Assembly: GCA_002682825.1 (NCBI GenBank)
Contig: NOKP01000018.1
Span: forward strand, 116,537 to 141,259
From: Neonectria sp. B-13
Taxonomy: Eukaryota > Ascomycota > Sordariomycetes > Hypocreales > Nectriaceae
Direction of reading: 5' to 3'
Length of the DNA: 24,723 nucleotides
Shown one piece after another: positions 9,501 through 17,387 of this stretch. The notes below the pieces were generated by a model that had not been told where the DNA came from, ran no database searches, and saw only the letters and a list, made by a program, of their open reading frames with translations. How positions within the stretch are numbered: position 1 is the stretch's first letter; every line of letters starts with the position of its first letter. Position numbers and translations under genes: made by a program.

Positions 9501-11269
9501 ATAGTATTCTTATAGATATAAAATAAGGGATCTTTTAATTCAATACTAGATTCAAGCATATTAAATGTTGAATTCCATCTAGTAGAATTATCTAATTAAA
9601 TTAGTATATAAGCTTATTAGCTTAAATAGAATAAGAATAGGCTTACCTAAAGGGATCTTTTTCTTCTTAGTAAGAAGCTTATTTTCCCTCTGAAATTTAG
9701 CTATTCCTTCCTCTAATAGCTGTTTAACTTCAGTTGTATATTTAGTTAAAACAGCTATTCTTCGAATTCGAGTAATAAGAGCTAAAGATAATAAATTAGC
9801 TTAAGCTTTAAATTAAGGTTAATAAGATAACTTACTAGTAAAGCTATTATTTGAGCTATTTAAGATATTATTATCTAAATTAGATAATAATACCTCTAAT
9901 TCTTTAGCTAAAATAAATTCCTTAATAATATCTTGTGCTATAATATTAATTATATGCGCTATACAGTGAATATTATATTTAAATCTTTTATTTAAAGATA
10001 ATATATAGTTATCTTTAAAAGCAGAAATAAAGGTATTATTATTAGCTGCATTATCCCTTGTAATACTATAAGATTATTTATTAGCTTATAACTAAAATAG
10101 CTATATTAAAAAAACATACCTAAATATAGTATTTATTATAATTGAAGGATAAGGAATTAAAGCATTAAGGAATTCCTTATAAATATACAGCCCAGTATGA
10201 CTTTCAATAAGCTGATTAAAGCCTAATTAAAGGTTAATTAAATTAAGCTTATGTATTAGTCTTTAAATAGGAAATTAAGTCTTTACTTACCTATTAGCTT
10301 ATAAATAAGATTAAAATTCTTATCTATAAAAATAACAATAATGCCTAAAAAGGCTATTTGTGTATTTAAAGTCCATATATTAAACGTTAGAGAAAAAGAC
10401 CCTAAGTCTAAGATATTTTCTTCTAATTGCTTATTAAATTGTAATAAGCTAGTATTAAAGGTATGCTTTAAAATACTCTTAATTTTCCACCTATTAATGG
10501 AAGGACTGGCCCTATTATAATTAGTATATTCTAAGCTTATAAGGTTAAAGATAGAAATAACTTACTTATTATAATAGGTTAAAAGGTCTTAAAAGGTATA
10601 AGAATTTAAGATATTAAAAGATAGGTTATTTTCTATAAGAAAATATAGAATCTTTTTTAAGGCTTCTTCTTCATTAAAAGATATATTAAGCCGGGTTTTT
10701 TTATTTATAGATAAATCAAAAAAGCTTTTATTCTTATTTAAATCAACTTCTATTTCCTAATTAGCATTTAAATTGATAGATTAGAATAAATAACTTACTT
10801 CTTTTCTTAGTCAATTCAGTCTTCTTATTATAAGCAATTTCTAGATACTTAAATTAATAATGCCTTATATAATTAGAAGATTGAAATCCCTTAATTCTTT
10901 CAATCTTCTTATAATTATACCTAAAGAATAGTAATTAGTATATAGAAAATAAAAATAACTAGAAAAGAACTTACATTATACATTCAATTTGCATTTGCCT
11001 ATTATTACCTTCCTTATTAGGGAATATAGTCTACTTAAATAAGCTATTTTTAAAGATATAGATTTTAGAATCTATATCTATATTTTGGCTAATTAAAGCA
11101 GAAGAAGAGGCTATTTCAGAGTCGAATTCATTTTCAGCTAAATTAGAATTATCTAAATTAATAGCATTTTCTAATTCAGATGAAATAGACTCTGAAAAAG
11201 GGTTGGTTTCAATATCTGAAACTGAAGGTATAGGATTATAATCACTATTATAGTCCATTGTAAAGGAAA

Positions 11270-11340
11270 TAGCTAAATAGATAGCTTAATAGATAGCTTA
11301 ATAGATAGCTCAATAGATAGCTTAATAGATAGCTTAATAA
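11270..11340. repeat. 12-bp tandem repeat upstream of hAT1 ATG
   Basis: Five to six units of ATAGATAGCTTA begin about 15 bp upstream of the transposase start codon (11258), on the 5' side of the gene. The units are nearly perfect; one has CTCA for CTTA. They would lie in the promoter or 5' leader. No function can be assigned. Confidence 0.85.
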
Positions 11341-11417
11341 TAAGTAATAGCTTATTTAAGATTAAATTAAGATATTAGAAAAGAAATATCTTAAGATAGA
11401 TTTAAGACTTTTTATAG

Positions 11418-11795
11418 TTAATACTAAACTTCTATAATATTCTATTAGCTTCTAATTAATAATATATATCTTAGTATTAGTAATATTATAATTCTATAGT
11501 ATTCTATTACTTTCTAATTACTAATACCTATTTTAATATTAATAATATTAATATTCTATATTTTTCTATCACTTTCTAATTAATAATATTTATCTTAGTA
11601 TTAGTAATAATATATTTCTATAGTATTCTATTACTTTCTAATTACTATTACCTATTTTAGTATTAGTAATATTAATATCCTATATTTTTCTTTTAACTTC
11701 TAGTTTATAATATGTATCTTAGTATTAATAATAATAAGATTCTAAAGCTTTCTATTAGTTTCTAATCAATAATATATATATTCTAAGAATATAAA
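11418..11795. repeat. 62-bp tandem repeat array in hAT1
   Basis: The phrase TCTAATTA recurs at 11451, 11513, 11575, 11637, 11699 (as TCTAGTTT) and 11761, an exact spacing of 62 bp. Neighbouring units differ, while alternate units are alike (CTTAGTATTAGTAAT against CTATTTTAATATTAATAAT). The array therefore looks like a 124-bp dimer made from two diverged 62-bp monomers. It lies between the transposase 5' end and the right terminus of hAT1. Confidence 0.88.
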
Positions 11796-11819
11796 TATAA
11801 TAATATAAAACCTTTAATT

Positions 11820-12010
11820 ACTAAATTACTAACTAATTACTAACTAATTTATTTTAGTAATTACTAACTAATTACTAAAAGTTTTAGTAATTAGTTAGTA
11901 ATTACTAAAATCAAATTAGTTAGTAAGAGATCTAACTATTACTAAAAGTTTTAGTAATTAGTTAGTAATTAGTAAGTGATTTTAGTTAGTCACTAATTAC
12001 TAACTAAAAA
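11820..12010. repeat. hAT1 right subterminal repeat cluster
   Basis: Overlapping copies of TTAGTAATTAGTTAGTAATTA and its complement match those at the left end of hAT1 in inverted arrangement. They are candidate transposase binding sites, inferred from position. Confidence 0.6.
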
Positions 12011-12034
12011 GTACTAACTAATTTCACAACCCTG
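12011..12034. repeat. hAT1 terminal inverted repeat (right)
   Basis: The sequence ends TAACTAATTTCACAACCCTG, the inverted match of the left terminus, followed by the second GTTAGGTA at 12035-12042. Confidence 0.9.
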
Positions 12035-12200
12035 GTTAGGTAAGATAGATAGATTAGAAGCAAAGTTAGTATTCTTATTGATCTATAAGCTAAAGCTTAC
12101 TCTTCTATTCTAAAGAGAGGTAAGTATTTAGGTAAGAAGATATAGCTATAATATATAGACTATATAACTAAAGTACTAAAGGCTAGTACTATACTAATTA

Positions 12201-12476
12201 TCCTTCCTTAGTAGTTATTATTCTTAATAACTAATAATATAGAATTTAATAATAATAGGATTATATTTATTTTTTATACTAATTATATTTACTTAATAGC
12301 TATTTATAGCTAATAGGCTAATAAATAAACCCTACTATTTATAGCTTATATTCTATGGTCTAAATCTATTAAATGATTATATATAGATATTTAAATCTCT
12401 TTCTATTACTAATACTTCTTTTTCCTTTCCTTTTTATTACTATTATCTTTCTTTTCTATTTTATAAGTATATCTTT
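12201..12476. other. Unassigned spacer with a pyrimidine tract
   Basis: This stretch follows LTR copy A and precedes X copy 2. Its last 90 bp are rich in C and T on the plus strand (for example CTTCTTTTTCCTTTCC), so it is purine-rich on the minus strand. I find no gene, terminal repeat or RNA. It could be the remainder of whatever X copy 2 or the Gypsy relic landed in. Confidence 0.4.
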
Positions 12477-12532
12477 CACTGTTGAAACTACTGTTTGGAC
12501 CACTGTTTCTGCTTATCCGCGATTGCACTGAA

Positions 12533-13066
12533 TCACGTGTTTCCTTTGCTTGAGCTTAACAGGGGGATAGATCTTTGGATTTTGAACCTAATTATTGACT
12601 TTTGCCCCCTCCAGCTTCCAACTCCCTCCGCCAAATCCCTCCATGCTTCATGGCCAATGTTAAAGATGACCACAGGATTCCCTCGGTTTCCAATGCAGTC
12701 GTGCAGCTTCTTGAGGAACTCCTTCTCTACAGCAGTAATATTACTGTTCCTTTCTAGCTTTAGAGCTAGCCTCTCTAGAAAGAGCTGTTCTATTGCAATC
12801 CACTAGGCTATTGCTATATCAAGCTAGATTCTATCTTACAGTAGGATATTACAGCCAAAGACTATCAATTGGACTAATTTCTTAGGTCTAAAGCAATTGA
12901 TCATAGGCTATTTTATATGCCCTAGGCTAGACTTTTAAGCTATAATTTGCAGCATAGAAATGAGGCTTAGATGTTCTTTCAATTCAGTATATAGGTCATA
13001 TGAGAGCCTATGTGTATAGCTTGGCAAGGGCTCGCCGGGCTGTAGTGCGATTCAGACGGCAGTCAT
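12533..13066 (-). pseudogene. 178-codon frame of element X, unrecognised protein
   Basis: One minus-strand frame runs from an ATG at 13066 (context CACAAGATGACT) to a TGA at 12533-12535. It is broken by six internal stops (TGA at codon 5, two TAA, three TAG). The last 89 codons (12802-12536) are open and look strongly coding. They are rich in charged helical sequence (LERLALKLERN, EKEFLKKLHDCIGN), followed by GNPVVIFNIGHEAWRDLAEG and SWRGQKSIIRFKIQRSIP. Each stop can be made by a single C-to-T or G-to-A change, as RIP does. In copies 1 and 3 the same frame has 24 more codons. I do not recognise the family, and no zinc finger, nuclease or polymerase motif is evident. The plus-strand ORF over 12495-12806 is its shadow. 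Confidence 0.6.
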
Positions 13067-13145
13067 CTTGTGTGATCGGTGGTGTGGTTGTTGTATTGTT
13101 TGGAAGGTCGGATGGAATGCGAAGAGCCTGGAAAGCGCAGAGGCT

Positions 13146-13156
13146 GGGCTTTTATC
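13146..13156 (-). promoter_or_regulatory. TATA-like box upstream of X reading frame
   Basis: GATAAAAGCCC on the minus strand lies about 80 bp upstream of the ATG at 13066. It is kept in all three long copies of X. A second AT-rich candidate (TAGTATAAAAG) lies at 13346-13356. This would give X its own promoter, but the assignment rests on position and a short motif only. Confidence 0.35.
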
Positions 13157-13178
13157 CCAAGGGGTTTTAGCCTTTTCC

Positions 13179-13226
13179 AAGGTCTAGCTTTTCCAAGATC
13201 TAGCTTTTCCAAGATCTAGCTTTTCC
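13179..13226. repeat. 16-bp minisatellite, three units (X copy 2)
   Basis: There are three units of AAGATCTAGCTTTTCC (the first AAGG). C is kept where RIP-damaged copies have T. Five and four units occur in copies 1 and 3. Confidence 0.9.
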
Positions 13227-13619
13227 AGCTGATTGGGGCAGCAAAACTTACACCTTAACTTTATAGCAGAAACTTTTATCTCCTTGAGTCATTGTTGCCT
13301 TGGGCTTGGGTATTAAGCCTATTATACTGTTGTTTTTTCTGTTTTCTTTTATACTATTTAACCTTTAGCCTCTTCTCTAGGTGTGTGCTACCAAGGACTA
13401 TTATATCTAAATAATATAGTTTTATTATTATTATTTAAAAGTTAAAAGGTTTAATAGAATAACTTTTTTATTAGCTTTAAAGTATAGTTTCCTTAAATTA
13501 ATTTATATAATCTTATATTTAACTTTTTTTTAGTCTATTTTACTTATAAGATTTATTATAATTTCTATCTTTTTAATATTATTCCTTTATTTTATATTAA
13601 ACTTTCCTTTATTCTTCTT

Positions 13620-13790
13620 TATAATCTTTAATTATCTAATTAATATTATTTATATTATTCTTAGAAACCTATTAATTATATTTTAAAGACTAGTTTTTCT
13701 ACTTAATTAAATAGTAAAGTTTACTTTTAATCTTTTTCTTTTCTTTAATGCATTTTAGTTTCTATTTATCTTTCTTATCTTTTAGGTTAA
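13620..13790 (-). pseudogene. Chromodomain of the minus-strand Gypsy relic
   Basis: The translation gives KLYYLIK followed by a stop, then KN, a stop and SLKYN, and later IIKDYKEE. This matches the 'L-YLVKWKGY--EYN-W' core of integrase-fused chromodomains, with stops where tryptophans are expected (TGG to TAG). Chromodomains steer chromovirus integration toward marked chromatin. The position at the very end of the polyprotein supports the call. Confidence 0.65.
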
Positions 13791-14099
13791 GTATTAGTAA
13801 GTCTTTACTAAGGTTTTCTATTTTATAGTACTAAGGTTTAAGTAGATTAATATAGAATATATTATAAAAATAGTTATACTTATTAAATAGAATTAATTAA
13901 TAAGTTTATTTTCTAATTTTCTTAAGTATTTAAAAGAACTTAATAAATTAAAAAGTTAGTTTCTTTTTCTTTCCTTTAAGCTTAAGGTTCTTAGTTAAGA
14001 GCCTTATTAAGTCCTTTTATTTTAAGATAAAAAGTATATATTTTTTATTATAGTTTTTTATCTATCTTTCTAATGTATTTTACTAATATTTCTTTAGCT

Positions 14100-14950
14100 T
14101 TTCTCTAAGATTTATTAAGTATTATATCTATATATAGACCTTTAATAGTCCTTCTTCCTAAGAGTTATCCTTAGATCTTATAGTAAAGTTAGTATTATAT
14201 TTAAATAATACTATAAATAGTAATCTACTTATAATTATATTAATAATATTATTATAAGTATATTATACTAATTAGAATCAAATAGTCTAATTAGCTTAAT
14301 TTAAGCTAATAAAGTATCTAAAGTAGTATTCTAATATTAAATTTATTTTTTCTATTTATTTATTACTTTATAAGTAAAATACTATAAAAAGCTTATATTT
14401 TATTTTAATCTAATAATATAACTTTAACTAAAACTTACTTATAAATAGAAAATCTTAATTAGAAATAATACTTATTAAAGATCTATATATTAATTCTATT
14501 TCTTTATAGAAAAGCTTAATTAATTTAATTATAATTATTATTATATATATAAGAAAGAATAAGAAAGTCTTAATAAATTAGTCTATAAGTATTAGGATTA
14601 TATTTACCTTTTACTTTTCCTAAATTACTAAGAATAAACTTATAATAAAGTCTATTAAGATTTTAGTTTAAAGTTATAAAGAGATTAATAATAATTAAAG
14701 ACTTCTATAGAGCTAATATGTTTTTATAATTATTTCTTAATATACTATATGTAATTATATATAATCTTTAATATTTACCTTAATATTAATCTAATAGAAT
14801 TTCCTTTAAATTAAATCTAAAGTATAATTAATACTAAAGTATTCTATTAATAGATTATTATAATAAAGCTTTATAATCTTATACTTTATACTTATCTCTT
14901 TTAGTATAAAGAATCTATTCTTAAAGTATAATAATCTATTCTTTTTAACT
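14100..14950 (-). pseudogene. Integrase region of the minus-strand Gypsy relic
   Basis: Between about 14900 and 14560 the translation contains YYNNLLIEYFSINYTLDLI, then KFY, IKVNIKDYI and LIDFIISLFL. These fit the 'H--PLAGH-G--KT-ELI-R-YYWP-----V--Y---C--C' finger and the 'MDFI-GLP' catalytic block. Several histidines and cysteines are replaced by Y, consistent with C-to-T or G-to-A change. The first catalytic aspartate is kept in LIDFI. Confidence 0.7.
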
Positions 14951-16283
14951 AATTAATTATTTAAGTCTTAATTAAGGTTTACTTAAGAAACTTAGTTTAC
15001 GTATTAATAAGTCTTTTTATTATTTAATTATAGATATTAGATTATCTTAAAGAAAGATTCTAAGATAGTTATATTATATATAACTTCTTTAAGTATTATA
15101 TTCTATATAATTACTTTAGAAATAGTTTAGACTTTTTTAATCTTCTCTTTAGCTTAATAGGTTTAATCTTTAGGATTAAAGCTTTCTTTAGTATTATTTC
15201 TCTTTAAGCTAATTAGGATTACTTTAATCTTTAAAGATATCTTATTATACTATTCCTTTTAATAAGTAAAAATTAGATTAATCTTTAAAGATATCTTATT
15301 ATACTTTTATAGTATATAAGCTAAAATCTTTTAACCCTTTTAAAGCATCTTACTTAACTCTTTTTTATCTTCCTAATAAAACTTAACTATTTAAACCTTA
15401 TTTAATCTCTATACTAAAGATATAAATAGTTTAATATAAAGTACTTTTTTAATAATATAGTTTAATTATTTAAATAGTATATTAATAGGGTTTTACTTAT
15501 CTAATTAATAATTAATTATAAAGTTATATAATATAAAGTATATATATTATTATACTTATTAGTTATTTAGTTATAAGGTTTTTATAAAGATCTATAGGTT
15601 CTAATAGTTATTAAGTACTTTAACTTATTTTATTATTCTTTTAAAGTAGTATTATTAGTATTTAAATAATTCTATAATTACTATTAACTTTTAGTTTAAA
15701 GTATTATAATTAAGTTTAAGTCCTTTAAACTTTTAAGATTAGAATATAATAGAATAATAATAGCTTTTTTTATTAGACTATAATAGGATTCTTACTATTA
15801 TTATCTTTAAAGTATTTATTTTAAGGTAAATTTATAATTTTAAGTTAAAATATCTTAGTAAAAGTATAATTTAGAATATATTAATAAGATAGTAAAATAT
15901 ATACCTTTTATACTTATTAAGCTTTATAGACTTAAGCTTCTTATCTTACTTATTTATTACTTTATAATAGATTATTTAAAAAAGCTATTATATTAAAGTA
16001 TTTATAAATAAATCTTTAATAGAAATTATAAAACCTTAAGAATACTTAGATTTTATAATAGGTTTATAGCTCTTTCTATTCTAAGATAGTATAAATATAT
16101 TCTAAGTTCATTATAATTCCTTATATAAATAGAATAAATCTAAGGGAGTTAATATAGTTTTAATAGAATATATATTGTAATAGCTTTATAAATAGCTTAG
16201 CTTATTATAGTTTCTTAAGGACTATATAAATATATTCTATATATAAGTCTTAAGTTTTAAAGAAAATAAGAATATTATTAAAA

Positions 16284-16297
16284 TATACTATATAAAT
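16284..16297. repeat. 14-bp target duplication of X copy 3 (left)
   Basis: TATACTATATAAAT at 16284-16297 matches AATACTATATAAAT at 17530-17543 in 13 of 14 positions. Removing X copy 3 and one copy rejoins an open reading frame in the Gypsy reverse transcriptase, which independently confirms the boundary. Confidence 0.85.
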
Positions 16298-17112
16298 TAC
16301 TATTAAAACTACTATTTAAACTACTATTTCTGCTTATCTATAATTGCACTGAATCATATGTTTCTTTTGCTTAAGCTTAATAGGGGGATAGATCTTTAGA
16401 TTTTGAACCTAATTATTGACTTTTGCCCCCTCTATCTGCTAACACTAGGAATGACCATTAGGCTTCCTAGAACTCCCTCTGCTAAATCCCTTTATATAGC
16501 TTTATAGCTAATATTAGAAATAACTAGATTCTCTTGCTTTCTAATGTAGTTATTACTCCTTTAGTTATAGGTTGATTAGTATAGTATTACTTATTAGCTA
16601 TATAACCTATAAGATATAGTTATTATACTTTAGACTATTAATAAACCTTTTCTTTATATTAATAGTATTATTATTCCTTTCTAGCTTTACAGCTAGCCCC
16701 TTTAGAAAGACCTATTCTATTATAATCTATTAAGCTATTACTTTATTAGGCTAGATTCTATCTTATAGTAAGATATAATAACTAAAGATTACTAACTAAA
16801 CTAATTCCTTAGCCTTAAGGTATTAATTAGTTTTAACTTCTTTTATATCTTATAGATTAAACTTTTAAACTATAATTTATAGCTTAAAAATAAGACTTAG
16901 ATCTACTTAAATTAGGCTATATAGATTATATAAGAGCCTATAAGTATAGCTTAGTAAGGGCTTATTAGACTATAGTATAATTTAAAAAGTAGTTATCTTA
17001 TATAATTAGTTATATAGTCTTTATATTGTATAAAAGGTTGGATAGAATGCAAAGGGGTAATCTAGAAAGCATAGAAGCTAGGCTTTTATCCTAAGGGGTT
17101 TTAGCCTTTTCT

Positions 17113-17176
17113 AAGATCTAGCTTTTCTAAGGTCTAGCTTTTCCAAGATCTAGCTTTTCTAAGATCTAGCTTTTCC
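17113..17176. repeat. 16-bp minisatellite, four units (X copy 3)
   Basis: There are four units of AAGATCTAGCTTTTCT, with single-base differences (the second begins AAGG). It is homologous to the arrays in X copies 1 and 2. Confidence 0.9.
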
Positions 17177-17222
17177 AGCTGATTAAGGCAGTAAAACTTA
17201 TACCTTAACTTTATAGTAGAAA

Positions 17223-17387
17223 TGTAAGGAGATACACTAAGGGGCTAAGCGCCTACGTGTATGTGTGCTACCTTATCAATTGATGTATGGCTAGATTCGG
17301 ATAACGCTAGCTTATTCGAATTGTTAATCTTTTGGTCTAATGGCTGATTGGTTATTGAAGGTTAGGCAAGCCACCCTAACTCTTACA
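17223..17387. mobile_element. Solo LTR, 165 bp, 5-bp duplication, no RIP
   Basis: This is a clean island of ordinary base composition inside RIP-damaged X copy 3. It begins TGTAAGGAGATACAC and ends CTAACTCTTACA, the TG...CA ends of an LTR with a 6-bp terminal inverted match (TGTAAG/CTTACA). It is flanked by an exact 5-bp duplication AGAAA (17218-17222 and 17388-17392). Without it X copy 3 aligns gaplessly with copy 2 here. The length and 5-bp duplication fit a short Copia-type LTR left by recombination. A very small non-autonomous element is the alternative. It arrived after RIP had acted on X. Confidence 0.85.

Larger units (their letters stand above)
7678..11258 (-). pseudogene. hAT transposase gene, 12 exons, interrupted (hAT1)
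   Basis: This is the transposase for cut-and-paste movement of the hAT1 element. The exons, in transcript order, are 11258-10975, 10920-10799, 10749-10566, 10511-10291, 10222-10120, 10065-9836, 9781-9647, 9591-8796 (with the MITE), 8746-8543, 8486-8254, 8200-8008 and 7947-7678. All 11 introns start GT and end AG, are 49-68 bp long, and keep frame. Order of domains: an acidic N-terminus, a degenerate BED-type zinc finger (exons 1-2, single clear C and H left), an RNase H-like core with LTFNIWTLN, ITRDNAANNNTF and NIHCIAHIINIIAQD, and a C-terminal dimerisation domain FPNLAILARRYLAIPATSA. In-frame stops lie at 11031-11033, 10854-10856, 10589-10591 and 8657-8659, each explicable by one C-to-T or G-to-A change. 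The start ATG is the only one heading the acidic leader. Confidence 0.9.
7302..12034 (-). mobile_element. Complete hAT DNA transposon (hAT1)
   Basis: This 4,733-bp element has terminal inverted repeats beginning CAGGGTTGTGA at both ends, an exact 8-bp target duplication, and a hAT transposase gene on the minus strand (7678-11258). Subterminal sequence at both ends is full of TTAGTAATTAGTTAGTAATTACT-type units in both orientations, likely transposase binding sites. A 678-bp MITE at 8823-9500 is nested inside, so the original element was about 4,047 bp. It is much less RIP-damaged than the surrounding Gypsy relics, so it is younger, but its transposase has four in-frame stops and is interrupted. 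It is probably inactive. Confidence 0.95.
7266..12200 (+). mobile_element. LTR copy A (194 bp), split by hAT1
   Basis: TGTAATAAGAGTATC begins at 7266 and the LTR ends near 12200 (ACTAATTA). Removing hAT1 and one copy of its duplication leaves about 194 bp. That sequence aligns throughout with the uninterrupted copy at 19879-20075, which gives a direct before-and-after view of the hAT1 insertion. The position, directly after the integrase end of the plus-strand Gypsy relic, suggests the 3' LTR of that element. LTR identity is inferred from length, the TG start and this position. The CA end is degraded to TA. Confidence 0.65.
12477..13409 (-). mobile_element. Unclassified element X, copy 2 (least mutated)
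   Basis: This copy is full length apart from one internal 72-bp deletion (exactly 24 codons, at about 12694) and two missing minisatellite units. It starts CACTGTTGAAACTACTGTTT and ends GGACTATTATATCTA. Its GC content is visibly higher than that of copies 1 and 3, and it keeps CpG and CpA, so it largely escaped RIP or arrived later. The first 40 bp contain three ACTGTT-headed units of about 12 bp. There are no terminal inverted repeats. Unlike copies 1 and 3 it has no convincing flanking duplication: ATAAGTATATCTTT on the left against ATAATATAGTTTTA on the right is only a weak match. Confidence 0.85.

Noticed and set aside
11031..11258. A free-standing 75-codon gene
   Set aside because: It is the first exon of the hAT1 transposase. 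The stop at 11031 is an in-frame TAG, after which the frame continues to a good splice donor at 10974.
12495..12806. Plus-strand ORF of 103 codons
   Set aside because: It lies antisense to the open end of the X reading frame, and the minus-strand frame has the coding-like composition and continues upstream. The plus-strand protein has no recognisable features.
12477..13409. A 14-bp target duplication for X copy 2
   Set aside because: The two flanks match only weakly, and only if a gap is allowed, so I do not count it as evidence.
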